Below, piece by piece: positions 15,879 to 25,261 of a DNA stretch of 32,867 nt (position 1 is the stretch's first letter; the number at the start of each line of letters is the position of its first letter). The notes beneath the pieces were generated by a model. The model saw only the letters and a program-made list of their open reading frames with translations. It had not been told where the DNA came from and made no database searches. A program made the translations under genes and the position numbers. This stretch comes from an uncultured Clostridium sp. Its GTDB lineage: Bacteria; Bacillota; Clostridia; Clostridiales; Clostridiaceae. The stretch is taken from contig CAKVEW010000035.1 of assembly GCA_934746015.1 (NCBI GenBank), forward strand, positions 1 through 32,867, given 5' to 3'.

Positions 15879-18248
15879 ATGAAAAAAAAGGCTTTAACTT
15901 TATTTTTACTTGCAAGCTTATCTAGTCAAGTTTTTGTTTGGCAAAGTACGTCTGCATCTGTAAACGAATCACCACTTTACAATTTTAAATCCTACGATTT
16001 TAATTCTATGGAGGTTACTTATGACGAAAATAGTCCTGTTTATTTAAATGGTAATAAAAGTGAACAAATAACAATTCCAAATCAATATCAGCATAAGAAA
16101 GAGGATTTTAGGACAGCTTGGTTGTCAACCGTTGTAAATATCGACATTAATCCTGTTACAAATGATCCAAATTTATCTGCAGAAGAAGAATTTAAGTCAC
16201 AATTAACTTCTATATTAGATAAGTTTCAAGAACTAAACTTTAATGCTGTAACCTTCCAAGTTAGTCCTATGCTTGATGCTTGGTATCCATCAGAAATTGC
16301 ACCTTGGTCACAATATCTTCATAAGGGAGGATCTGATTACACTTATCAAGGGAAAGATCCTGGATTTAATGGTTTTGATCCATTGGAATGGTTAGTATCT
16401 GAAACTCATAAAAGAGGTATGGAATTCCATGCATGGTTTAATCCATATAGGGTAACTAACAACGCTCTAGATGAAAGAACTCTTCAAGAAAAATTAAATG
16501 ATCTTGATGTGAATAATTTTGCACGCAAAAATCCTCATTTAGTTTACACTTTTCAAAATAAATTATTTTTAGATCCAGGTGAACCTGAAGTAATTAATTA
16601 TGCAGTAGCTAGAGTTTCTGAAGTCGCAAATAATTATGATGTTGATGCAATTCATTTTGATGATTATTTCTATCCTTATAAGTATAGTGCGAATGGACAA
16701 GATGTTTTCTTTTATAAACAAGATTTAGATAAAAAAACCTTTGAAAAATATGCTACAGGTTATGGTGAATATAATTATACTAATGCAGCAAAATGGAGAG
16801 AAGATAATGTGACTAACTTAGTAAAGGCAGTAAGTAATGAAGTAACTAATATAAATGTTGAAAGTAACAGATCTATACAATTTGGAATATCTCCTTTTGG
16901 TATCTGGGGACACTCTGCTGAATATCCTGAGGGATCTGTAACTCCAGTTGGATCAACATCTAGTCTTAGAGACCAATTTGCTGATACAAGAAAATGGGTA
17001 AAAGATGGTTTAGTTGATTACTTAACGCCTCAAATTTATTGGGCTTTTAATACTGCTGCTGCACCTTATGGTGAATTACTTAAGTGGTGGAATGATCAAT
17101 TTGAAGGAGTTAATAATTCTCATCTATATATTGGTCATCCAAATTATAAGTATATAGATGCTTCTTGGGATAATAATTTTAAAAATCCATATGAAATAGC
17201 AAATCAATTAAGCTATAATCAAAAATTTGAAAACGTTAAAGGCAGTGGTTTCTTCTCCTTTGACAAATTATTAGACAAGACTCTTCAAACACCAGGAGAT
17301 AAATATGACATTTTAAATCATTCAAATACTATTCTAAAAAATGAATACTTTAATCTCCCAGCAAATGCACCTGGAAAACCATGGCTTGATAAAATTGAAA
17401 CTACTCCAGTTTCAAATCCTAAATATGAAATAAATAATAATAGCATTAAATTAAGTTGGGAGGATTCAAATGCAGATAGTAAATTCTATGCTGTATATAG
17501 AGAAGAAGGAAATTTAGATGAAGTAGATACTACTAACCCTAAAAATTTAATAGCACGTTTTGGAACTAGTCTAGGAACAGAGTTTGTTGATAGTAATGTT
17601 GATACAAATAAAATTTACACTTATGCTGTTACAATAATAGATAATGCGTCTGTTGAAAATGGAGCTAGATTATTTAATAAAGAAACATTAAATTTAGAAA
17701 TAGAAGCTAATAAAGTTATAGATGCTATTAATAATTTACCTGAAGTAGATAAATTAACTCTAGATAATGAATCATTAGTAGTTAATGCAAGAGAATTGGT
17801 AACTACTTTTAATAATGATTTATATATAACTAATTTAGATAAGCTTATAGCAGCAGAAAATAAAATCTCTCAATTGAAAGATGAAAAAGCTAAGGAAGAA
17901 GAGCAAAAAAATAAAGAATTGGCAGCAATTTCTGCAATAGATAATCTTCCTCAAATAAATAAAATTAAATTGAAAGATGAAGCTGCTGTTATTGAAGCTA
18001 GAGAATTAGTGACAATAGCAAATAATGATTCTGCTATATCTAACTTAGATAAATTAATAAAGGCAGAAGCAAGAATTAAAGAGCTAAAAGAGAAAGATAA
18101 AAATAAAGATAAAAATAAAGATAAAAATAAAGATAAAAATAATTCTAATTCCCTTCCTAATACAGGTGGAATAAATTCTTCATTACTTTTAAGTTTTGCA
18201 TCAGTCCTAGGTATTGCTGGTTCTATGTTACTTAAAAAAAAGAAATAA
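15879..18248 (+). CDS. Sortase-anchored GHL10 (PF02638) cell-surface glycosidase
   Basis: This 789-aa surface protein has a signal peptide (MKKKALTLFLLASL, cleavage near residue 25-28). A GHL10 TIM-barrel covers roughly residues 60-490, with EDFRTAWLSTV, FQVSPMLDAWYPSE, FHAWFNPYR, IHFDDYFYPY and LTPQIYWAF. An Fn3-like domain (about 505-610) and two about 70-residue helical repeats (from about 613 and 683; shared ARELVT and NLDKLI) follow, then a Lys/Asp/Asn linker, LPNTG at 759-763, a membrane helix and a Lys tail. GHL10 members such as C. difficile Cwp19 and E. coli DigH cleave peptidoglycan glycan strands, so wall remodelling is likely; another glycan is possible. I chose ATG 15879 because GGAGG lies seven bases upstream; the ATG at 15864 overlaps that site. 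Confidence 0.88.
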   Translation: MKKKALTLFLLASLSSQVFVWQSTSASVNESPLYNFKSYDFNSMEVTYDENSPVYLNGNKSEQITIPNQYQHKKEDFRTAWLSTVVNIDINPVTNDPNLSAEEEFKSQLTSILDKFQELNFNAVTFQVSPMLDAWYPSEIAPWSQYLHKGGSDYTYQGKDPGFNGFDPLEWLVSETHKRGMEFHAWFNPYRVTNNALDERTLQEKLNDLDVNNFARKNPHLVYTFQNKLFLDPGEPEVINYAVARVSEVANNYDVDAIHFDDYFYPYKYSANGQDVFFYKQDLDKKTFEKYATGYGEYNYTNAAKWREDNVTNLVKAVSNEVTNINVESNRSIQFGISPFGIWGHSAEYPEGSVTPVGSTSSLRDQFADTRKWVKDGLVDYLTPQIYWAFNTAAAPYGELLKWWNDQFEGVNNSHLYIGHPNYKYIDASWDNNFKNPYEIANQLSYNQKFENVKGSGFFSFDKLLDKTLQTPGDKYDILNHSNTILKNEYFNLPANAPGKPWLDKIETTPVSNPKYEINNNSIKLSWEDSNADSKFYAVYREEGNLDEVDTTNPKNLIARFGTSLGTEFVDSNVDTNKIYTYAVTIIDNASVENGARLFNKETLNLEIEANKVIDAINNLPEVDKLTLDNESLVVNARELVTTFNNDLYITNLDKLIAAENKISQLKDEKAKEEEQKNKELAAISAIDNLPQINKIKLKDEAAVIEARELVTIANNDSAISNLDKLIKAEARIKELKEKDKNKDKNKDKNKDKNNSNSLPNTGGINSSLLLSFASVLGIAGSMLLKKKK
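18094..18141 (+). repeat. 12-bp tandem repeat coding a Lys/Asp/Asn wall linker
   Basis: The 12-base unit GATAAAAATAAA occurs about four times in frame, coding DKNK units just before the LPNTG signal. Such repeats can vary in number between strains by slippage and change linker length. Confidence 0.75.
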
Positions 18249-18261
18249 AATTATATTCTAA

Positions 18262-18294
18262 AAAATAGAGCTATCTAAAAGGTAGCTCTATTTT
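18262..18294. terminator. Terminator after the GHL10 gene
   Basis: A 14-bp stem (18262-18275 with 18281-18294, one G-U pair) has a 5-nt loop and ends in TTTT. It lies between convergent genes and has A-rich sequence on the far side, so it may serve both. Confidence 0.8.
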
Positions 18295-18349
18295 AAATTA
18301 AAGACTTTATATTAAAATAATTTTGATATATCTATATTTTTCTTTAGAA

Positions 18350-19327
18350 TTAATGATTAATTTTAATTCTACTAATCAACTTTCTTATAGCTAGCACAAT
18401 AATTTCGAAATAATTTTTATTCATTTTCTTTTTTGTTTCGTACATGTAAATAAATATTCCAACTGTTAATGGTATTATATAATAACTTATACGGTATAAA
18501 ACTAAGGCTAATAATGCTTCTTCTTTATTTATGCCTAAATTGCCAACACCTAAAATAAATGTTATATCAAATCCACCAATTCCCCCTGGCATCATACTTA
18601 TTAGTCCTATAGCAGAAGATACTACATATATTGGAAATATCTTTGATAATGGTAATGTAGCTCCAATTAATCTTAGAATGAAAAATAATAACATTGCCAT
18701 TGCCATCCACTCAAGTATTGAAAGCATCATTATTTTTATAGTTTTTATTGCATTATCTCTCTTCTCAACATTTCTAAATCTAAGTAAATTATATATAAGA
18801 AGAGTTGGCGCATATAAAGAAGCTAATAATATCCCTAATCTTACAAATTCAATTTTATGTAGGATTCTTATATTAAAAATAGAATATATGAAACACATTA
18901 TAGAAAATCCAGTAAAATTTAATAACACTACTTTTGAAATTTCTTTTACTAAAGATGCTTTGTCTTTAATATAAGGTGAATAAAAATAGCTTTTTAAAGC
19001 AATGGCTGCAGTACCTCCAAATCCTACTATACTAGATATTGAACTTGCAATCCAAGAGGATTTGTAGAGGCTCTTATTATCTAATGAAATTTTACAAGTA
19101 TCTTTTATTATAAAATCATATAATGACAATGGTAAATAAGATAGTAGTCCTAAAACTGCAATAACACTTAATCTTATTAAAGTAAGCTTGTCCCTATACG
19201 TATAAAAAGTATGCATATCAAAATCTGAAAGTATCTTACTAAACTGAAAAATAATTATGGTAAAAATGGTACCAATAAATACTATCTTTATCCATAACTT
19301 CATTTTATTCTCTACTTTAACTAACAT
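18350..19327 (-). CDS. MprF-type flippase-domain membrane protein (UPF0104 / LPG synthase TM)
   Basis: A 325-aa protein with about eight membrane helices, matching the lysylphosphatidylglycerol synthase transmembrane (flippase) domain without the cytoplasmic aminoacyltransferase domain of full MprF. The family signature appears as MMPGGIGGFDITF near residues 245-257, followed by EEALLALVLYRISYYIIPL; the N-terminal half has SIVGFGGTAAIALKSYFYSP. Stand-alone members are thought to move lipids such as aminoacyl-phospholipids or glycolipids across the membrane; the substrate is unknown here. The ATG is preceded by AGGGAG. It is monocistronic, between the GHL10 terminator and the xdhD operon terminator. 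Confidence 0.8.
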   Translation of the reverse strand: MLVKVENKMKLWIKIVFIGTIFTIIIFQFSKILSDFDMHTFYTYRDKLTLIRLSVIAVLGLLSYLPLSLYDFIIKDTCKISLDNKSLYKSSWIASSISSIVGFGGTAAIALKSYFYSPYIKDKASLVKEISKVVLLNFTGFSIMCFIYSIFNIRILHKIEFVRLGILLASLYAPTLLIYNLLRFRNVEKRDNAIKTIKIMMLSILEWMAMAMLLFFILRLIGATLPLSKIFPIYVVSSAIGLISMMPGGIGGFDITFILGVGNLGINKEEALLALVLYRISYYIIPLTVGIFIYMYETKKKMNKNYFEIIVLAIRKLISRIKINH

Positions 19328-19427
19328 ATGAAATCTCCCTAATATTTTATTCAGCTTCTATTAGTATATATCAATTGTAATATAAATTCAAAATATTTTA
19401 TCTATAGATTAGGGCTAAATGTAAAAA

Positions 19428-19453
19428 GATGAAGCTATTAACACAGCTCCATC
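19428..19453 (-). terminator. Terminator of the ssnA-ygfK-xdhD operon
   Basis: A 9-bp stem (GATGAAGCT 19428-19436 with AGCTCCATC 19445-19453, one G-U pair in the minus-strand RNA) is followed on the minus strand by TTTTT, just after the xdhD stop at 19462. Confidence 0.75.
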
Positions 19454-19461
19454 CTTCTAAG

Positions 19462-22020
19462 TTATTTTTTATCTTTTCTATAAAATGTGTTTTCAAGAGG
19501 AAGTTTAGTTCTAAAATTTCCATCTAACTTATAATATGCTCCTTGCATTGCAGGTGCTACTGGAACTACTACTATTTCCCCTACTCCTTTAGCTCCATAT
19601 GCAAAGTTTTCTTTATTTTTCTCTACTAAAATCGATTCAATTTCTGGTATAGCTATTGATCTAAATAATCCCAACGTTCCAAATTTAGCAATAGGAATGC
19701 TATTCTTTAATGGATAATCTTCTGTTAATGCATAACCCAGTCCCATTACAACTCCACCTTCAATTTGTCCTTCAACTGATGGTGGATTTATTGCTCTACC
19801 AACATCATGAGCAGCTACAACTTTAAGCACTTTCCCATTGTTATCCAAAACCACTACTTGAGTTGCATATCCATAGGCAACATGGCTAACAGGATTTTCT
19901 TTTTCACTTCCCATAGGATCTGTTTTTGGACAAAATTCTCCAAAGAACTCTTCACCTTCTAATTCTTTTAAGGAATTTTTATTAAGAGCTTCCTTTAATT
20001 TTAATGCAGCTAATCTTGTTGCTTCACCAGTAAATACAGTTTGTCTTGATGCTGTTGTAGTTCCTGAATTTGGAGTCTTAAAAGTATCTGGATAATCAAA
20101 ATGTACATATGAAGGATTTAATCCAGTAGTTTCACAAAGAATTTGAGTTGCTATTGTTCCAACTCCTTGTCCTATACAAGCAGCAGAAGTTCTTATAATA
20201 GCCTTTTCATCTTTGATTACTATTCTACATCTACCAGTGTCAGGTATCCCTACTCCTAATCCTGCATTTTTAAATGCACAGGCAATACCTACATGTTCAT
20301 TATTATAAAAAGTATCTTTTACTGCTTCTAATGTTTCTACTAAAGCTGTGCCCTCATCTGCTATTTGACCATTAGGCAATACTTGTCCTGGCCTAATTGC
20401 ATTTCTATATCTAAATTCCCAAGGGGATATACCAACTAATTCAGCAAGTTTATTAATATTAGATTCATTTGCAAAGGAAGACTGTGTAACACCAAATCCT
20501 CTGAAAGCTCCCGCTGGTGGATTATTAGTGTAAACAGCTATTCCTTCTATATCTACATTTTGATAGTTATATGGTCCTGCAGCATGAGTACATGCCCTTT
20601 GTAGAACTGGTCCCCCTAAAGATGCATAAGCACCTGTATCAGATATTATTCTAGCAATCATTCCAGTTAATATTCCATTTTCATCACATGCAGTAGTAAA
20701 TTCCATTTCCATAGCATGTCTCTTAGGATGTATTATTATACTTTCCTTTCTACTTAATGCTACTTTTACAGGTTTCTTTGTATAATAAGTTAGAAGTGCA
20801 GCATGGTGTTGTACACTCATATCCTCTTTGCCACCAAAGCCACCACCAACTAGCATGCTTTTAATTCTAAGATTATCTTTATCTAAGTTTAACAACTTTC
20901 CTATTTCTCTTAATTCATCATATATACCTTGACCACCAGTATAAACTGTAAGAATTCCATCTTCATAATTTGCTACTGCACATTCAGGTTCTAAAAATGC
21001 ATGTTCAGTTGGAGGTGTACTATAATTTTCAGTAACTATAAACTTAGATTTTTTTATAGCTTCTTCTGCATTTCCTCTTTTTAATGATTGCTTACTTAAT
21101 ATATTACCATTTGGATGAATCTTTGGTGCTCCTTCTTCAATTGCAATTTTAGGACTAGTTAACGGTACAAGTTCTTCATAATCCACTTCTATTAAGCTTA
21201 ATGCCTCTTTTAATGTTTTTTTATCTTTAGCTGCTACTAATGCTAAAGCATCCCCTAAATACCTTGTAGTTTCTCCAATATCTATTAAAGCTGGCCAATC
21301 TTGTACTAAATGTCCTATATATCTATCTCCAGGAATATCTTTTGCTGTCAATACAGCATATACTCCTTCAAGATTCTTTGCCTTTGTAGTATTTATAGAC
21401 TTTATTAAAGCTCTAGGATATTTTGTTCTTAGTGCTGATCCATATAGCATATCATCAAAGTATAAATCATCAGCATACTTTCCTACTCCTAAGGTTTTTA
21501 TTTCAGCATCTATTCTTGGTAAATTTTCTCCAACTAACCCCTTACAATAAACTTTTGGAACTTCTTCATTACTCCTTAAAAACTCTGCTACTAAAGTTAT
21601 AGCATTTATTATTTTTACATACCCTGTACATCTGCATATATTTCCTTTTAACGCATTTTTAATTTCCTCTTCTGTTGGATTTAAATTTTTATCTAAAAGT
21701 CCTTTTGCACTTATAACCATTCCAGGAATACAAAAGCCACATTGAACAGCTCCACATTTTCCAAAGGCATAAGCAAAGACATCTCTTTCTCTTTCACTAA
21801 TACCTTCAACAGTAATTATTTCCTTATTTTCAAGTCTACTTAATTTTTGAAGGCAAGCTCTTTGAGCTACTCCGTCTATTAAAACCATACAAGCTCCACA
21901 GGCACCTTCAGCACATCCATTTTTCACAGAAGTCACTTGTGCTATATCTCTTAAATAATCAAGTAAACCCATATCCTCTTTTACTAATACATCTTTTCCA
22001 TTGAGCTTAAAACTATACAT
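19462..22020 (-). CDS. xdhD: Selenium-dependent purine hydroxylase, fused 2Fe-2S and Mo subunit (XdhD-like)
   Basis: This 852-aa molybdenum hydroxylase has its iron-sulfur and molybdopterin parts fused and no FAD domain, the layout of the selenium-dependent xanthine dehydrogenase family (E. coli XdhD). The plant-type 2Fe-2S cluster uses Cys36, 41, 44 and 56; the helical 2Fe-2S domain uses Cys94, 97, 129 and 131. The Mo domain includes GGGFGGKED, PAGAFRGFG, and GAKGVGE with the probable catalytic Glu815. It should hydroxylate purines such as hypoxanthine, xanthine or urate-related compounds with a labile selenium ligand (family knowledge). I chose ATG 22020, with GGGAGGAG upstream; the in-frame TTG at 22038 overlaps that site. 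It is the last gene of the operon, 35 bp after ygfK, and must pass electrons to a partner, plausibly YgfK. Confidence 0.88.
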   Translation of the reverse strand: MYSFKLNGKDVLVKEDMGLLDYLRDIAQVTSVKNGCAEGACGACMVLIDGVAQRACLQKLSRLENKEIITVEGISERERDVFAYAFGKCGAVQCGFCIPGMVISAKGLLDKNLNPTEEEIKNALKGNICRCTGYVKIINAITLVAEFLRSNEEVPKVYCKGLVGENLPRIDAEIKTLGVGKYADDLYFDDMLYGSALRTKYPRALIKSINTTKAKNLEGVYAVLTAKDIPGDRYIGHLVQDWPALIDIGETTRYLGDALALVAAKDKKTLKEALSLIEVDYEELVPLTSPKIAIEEGAPKIHPNGNILSKQSLKRGNAEEAIKKSKFIVTENYSTPPTEHAFLEPECAVANYEDGILTVYTGGQGIYDELREIGKLLNLDKDNLRIKSMLVGGGFGGKEDMSVQHHAALLTYYTKKPVKVALSRKESIIIHPKRHAMEMEFTTACDENGILTGMIARIISDTGAYASLGGPVLQRACTHAAGPYNYQNVDIEGIAVYTNNPPAGAFRGFGVTQSSFANESNINKLAELVGISPWEFRYRNAIRPGQVLPNGQIADEGTALVETLEAVKDTFYNNEHVGIACAFKNAGLGVGIPDTGRCRIVIKDEKAIIRTSAACIGQGVGTIATQILCETTGLNPSYVHFDYPDTFKTPNSGTTTASRQTVFTGEATRLAALKLKEALNKNSLKELEGEEFFGEFCPKTDPMGSEKENPVSHVAYGYATQVVVLDNNGKVLKVVAAHDVGRAINPPSVEGQIEGGVVMGLGYALTEDYPLKNSIPIAKFGTLGLFRSIAIPEIESILVEKNKENFAYGAKGVGEIVVVPVAPAMQGAYYKLDGNFRTKLPLENTFYRKDKK

Positions 22021-22038
22021 TTGCAGTTCTCCTCCCAA

Positions 22039-22070
22039 TTATCAAAAATATAATTTTATATTTTTGATAA
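22039..22070 (-). repeat. Perfect 14-bp stem-loop between ygfK and xdhD
   Basis: TTATCAAAAATATA (22039-22052) and its exact complement (22057-22070) enclose a 4-nt loop. It overlaps the ygfK stop and final codons and ends a few bases before the xdhD ribosome site, with no T-run. It is likely an mRNA processing, stability or translation-coupling element. Confidence 0.7.
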
Positions 22071-23801
22071 ATATTTTTTTAATTCTTCTTGATTTAAATT
22101 ATCCATTTCCTCTATATAATAAGAATAATCCTTAAATATTCTTTCAACGGTAATTTCCAATTTACTCTTACCTTCCTTTGAATCTGCTATATAAATATAT
22201 TCTTTACCATCTTCTCTTAATAAGAACTTGTCTTCTCCAATTCTTAATACTCCTGTATTGCTTGAATTCTTATACTCTTGTAAATCTTCATAAACAGTTG
22301 TTTTCTTAAGATATGGGAATCCACCTTTTGGACAAAACATATGGCAATTTCCACATTCATTACAAGCATTTTCAATATGGACAATTTGATAATTAGCTGT
22401 AAGTTCTTTAACAGCTACTTTCATATTAGCCCTGTTTGGACATACATCTACACAAATTCCACAACTCTTTAAGCAATCAAAAGTTTCTAATTTATCTTCT
22501 AGAATTTTACCATTACCTTTATTTTTATAATTAGCATCATTTTTAGACTTATTAGCCAATTCATTAAGAGCCTCTATATTTAATTCTTTAGGAGCATGTC
22601 CTAATTTCTTCATCTCATTTAATACAGGATTATTATTAGCATATCCTTTTGGTTGTAAGAATAATGTAGCTATAGTTATAGGAGCAATTCCAGTATTAAA
22701 CACATCTAATACATTATTTTTATCTATTCCACCTGATATAGACATCTTTATGTCTTTAAATTCACTTGCTATTTCTTTAGCGACATTTATTGCTATTGGA
22801 TATAATGGTTTTCCAGACATATACATAGAATCACCTGGCATAATATTTCTATTATTAACTACAGGTAATGTATTGGTTAACTTAACTCCAAATGTTACAT
22901 TATTTTCTTTAGCTATTTGTAACAGCTTTGCTATTATTTCTTTAGCCATATCAAATTGTAAATCATTTTTGAAATCCTCAATTTTTAATTCTATGTCGTT
23001 GTAGCCTAAATTATCTAATATTTCTCTTACAGCATCATATCCCAATAATGTAGAATTACATTTTAAAAGCATGTTTATCTTTTTATTTGATAGTAAATGA
23101 GTTGCAATATCTAAAATTTCACTTGCTTTACATCCATGCATTGTAGAAAGTGTAATTATATTGCTAATCTTAGAATTAATTTTATCAATATCTTCAACCT
23201 TGAATCTTTTAAATTTATTTATATTTTTCTTTAATACATCTATACACTCTTTGAATATTTCAGTATCTTTTGCATCTTTAAGATCATCAATGAAATCAGA
23301 AATTTTCTTTGATTGAATACCTTTAAGGTCATACCCTACACTTATATTAAATATAAAATCTTTTACATCTGATAATCCAAGTTCAATTCCTATAACTTGT
23401 AATAATATTGAAGCTTTTATATACTCATTTTTTGCTTCCTCAACTGTTAATTCAGTTGACCATTCTACGTTGTATCCTACATTTTTTACATCAATACATG
23501 GTCTTGCTATCATTTCTTGCATTTGTTTTCCATCAACTATTTGAACAGTCTTAGGTTCAAAATATCTAGATCCTGTTAAATAAGCTGCTAAAAAATTTTG
23601 TGTTAATTGTGTATGAGGACCAGCTGCAGGACCTACAGGGAATCTTAAATATTCTTTGCAAAAATTCATCTCTATACTATTATCTATATCTCTATAAAAA
23701 TCTTTTTCTTCTATTCCAAATATCTTTCCTTTTGTATAATAATCTTCAAGAGTAATCTTAAGGATTTTTTCAAAAGGCATTGTTTTCATTACATCACTCA
23801 T
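22056..23801 (-). CDS. ygfK: Compact YgfK-type protein (putative selenate reductase subunit lacking the FAD/NAD module)
   Basis: This 581-aa protein matches YgfK at both ends. Residues 1 to about 400 are a dihydroorotate-dehydrogenase-like TIM barrel (LRFPVGPAAGPHTQ, STMHGC, FGVKLTNTLPVVN, ISGGIDKNNVL). From about 441 come Cys motifs for two 4Fe-4S clusters (CGICVDVCPNRAN, CNECGNCHMFCPKGG) and the usual YgfK tail. Typical YgfK is about 1000 aa, with a Fer4_20 plus GltD-like FAD/NAD(P) domain between these parts; here FDC runs directly into the C-terminal cluster domain with no stop or frameshift. The result resembles PreA, which works with a separate GltD-like subunit PreT. The ATG has GGTGGA upstream. 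It lies 71 bp downstream of ssnA and 35 bp upstream of xdhD, and probably handles xdhD's electrons (inference). Confidence 0.82.
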   Translation of the reverse strand: MSDVMKTMPFEKILKITLEDYYTKGKIFGIEEKDFYRDIDNSIEMNFCKEYLRFPVGPAAGPHTQLTQNFLAAYLTGSRYFEPKTVQIVDGKQMQEMIARPCIDVKNVGYNVEWSTELTVEEAKNEYIKASILLQVIGIELGLSDVKDFIFNISVGYDLKGIQSKKISDFIDDLKDAKDTEIFKECIDVLKKNINKFKRFKVEDIDKINSKISNIITLSTMHGCKASEILDIATHLLSNKKINMLLKCNSTLLGYDAVREILDNLGYNDIELKIEDFKNDLQFDMAKEIIAKLLQIAKENNVTFGVKLTNTLPVVNNRNIMPGDSMYMSGKPLYPIAINVAKEIASEFKDIKMSISGGIDKNNVLDVFNTGIAPITIATLFLQPKGYANNNPVLNEMKKLGHAPKELNIEALNELANKSKNDANYKNKGNGKILEDKLETFDCLKSCGICVDVCPNRANMKVAVKELTANYQIVHIENACNECGNCHMFCPKGGFPYLKKTTVYEDLQEYKNSSNTGVLRIGEDKFLLREDGKEYIYIADSKEGKSKLEITVERIFKDYSYYIEEMDNLNQEELKKYLSKI

Positions 23802-23893
23802 ATTGCTCCACCTTTCTTCAAATAAAATATATAAATTAACATTGCTAATTTTTTATTACTAAATACTTCTTACATTAGAATACAATTAGTTTT

Positions 23894-25222
23894 TTACATC
23901 TTATCCCATAATTTTTGTGATATTTCTCGAGAATCTGCAAATATTTTTTCTTCATCTATATTTACTAATTGCCTATTTTTCATTACAACTTTTCCATTAA
24001 TTATAGTTGTTAACACTGATCTACCAGTAAAACCAAACAACATATGTCCATATAAATTACTTGAGTTCATAGGTGTTAGAGGATTATAGTCTAATATTAT
24101 TACATCCCCATAAGCACCTTCTTTTAAGATTCCAACTTCCTTATTGAAATACCTATTTGCTATATTTTTATTATTTTCAAATAATAGTTTAAATGTTTCA
24201 TAAAATGCTACACTAGGATTACATCTATTATGTCTTTGTATTATTGGAAAAACCTTCATTGATTCAAACATATCACTAGTATATCCGTCTGTACCCATAC
24301 CAATATTTATTCCTTTATTTAACATTTCTAAAACTGGTGCACAGCCAACTGCATTTCCCATGTTAGACTCAGGATTATTTACTACATTTGTATTAGTAGC
24401 TTTTAAAATATCCATTTCTCTATTGTTAATATGAACACAATGAACAGCTAAAGACTTTTCTCCTAAAATTTTATAGTCAAATAATCTTTCTACTATCCTC
24501 TTACCATTATGTTTTATTGAATGATGTAAATCTGATATTCCCTCTGCCACATGCACATGGAAACCTGAATTTAAGCCTTGCATTTCTTTAGCACATTTCT
24601 CAAGTGTATCATTGCTTAAAGTAAAAGATGCATGTAAACCAAATAAACCTTTTATCATATCACTTTCATCTTTATTAGCGTACTTAATAAAGTTTACGTT
24701 TTCATTAATCCCTTCATTTGCTATACTTAATCCATCTCTATCTGAAACTTCATAACATAAAGAAGTTCTTATTCCAAGTTCCTTAGCAACTTCACCTATT
24801 GTAAATAAGCTATTAGTTATACTCATGGGACTTGCATGATGATCAAAAACTGTAGTGACTCCATTTTTTATACAATCAATATAAGTTGCATAAGCACTAT
24901 ATTTAGTGTCTTGAAGTGTTAGCTTCTTATCTAGTTTCCACCATAATCTTTCTAGTATTTCATTAAAATTTTCTGCTGCCTCTTCCTTATTATCCATTCC
25001 CCTAGCAAAGGCACTATAAATATGATGATGTGTATTAATTAATCCTGGCATTATTACTTTGCCCTTAGCATCAATAAACTCACATTCTTTATACTTATTC
25101 TTCAATTCATTGAACTTTCCAACTTCTAATATTAGATTATCCTTTAATACTACAGCCCCATTACTTATAAAGGGATTATTTATATCTTGAGTTATAACCA
25201 TACCATTCCCTATTAGAATCAT
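23894..25222 (-). CDS. ssnA: SsnA-type amidohydrolase (putative purine/pterin deaminase)
   Basis: A 442-aa amidohydrolase, first gene of the ssnA-ygfK-xdhD operon. SsnA is a constant member of selenium/molybdenum purine clusters and of anaerobic urate-degradation clusters. Metal ligands are visible: HHH at 65-67 (INTHHHIYSA), HVHVAEG, AVHCVHI and GTDGYTSD. It should deaminate an aminopurine or related ring; the exact substrate is unsettled. I chose ATG 25222: GGAGGG is seven bases upstream, the length fits the family, and a sigma-54 promoter at 25262-25277 would start transcription near 25250, so an upstream start at 25273 would be untranscribed. One arginine codon is CGA; the rest are AGA/AGG. 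Confidence 0.87.
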   Translation of the reverse strand: MILIGNGMVITQDINNPFISNGAVVLKDNLILEVGKFNELKNKYKECEFIDAKGKVIMPGLINTHHHIYSAFARGMDNKEEAAENFNEILERLWWKLDKKLTLQDTKYSAYATYIDCIKNGVTTVFDHHASPMSITNSLFTIGEVAKELGIRTSLCYEVSDRDGLSIANEGINENVNFIKYANKDESDMIKGLFGLHASFTLSNDTLEKCAKEMQGLNSGFHVHVAEGISDLHHSIKHNGKRIVERLFDYKILGEKSLAVHCVHINNREMDILKATNTNVVNNPESNMGNAVGCAPVLEMLNKGINIGMGTDGYTSDMFESMKVFPIIQRHNRCNPSVAFYETFKLLFENNKNIANRYFNKEVGILKEGAYGDVIILDYNPLTPMNSSNLYGHMLFGFTGRSVLTTIINGKVVMKNRQLVNIDEEKIFADSREISQKLWDKM

Positions 25223-25261
25223 TCTTCTTCCCTCCAATATAATAGAATTATTTATTTTTAA

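Noticed and set aside
18531..18974. 147-codon plus-strand ORF opposite the flippase gene
   Set aside because: The minus-strand protein has family motifs and a good start; the opposite frame has none.
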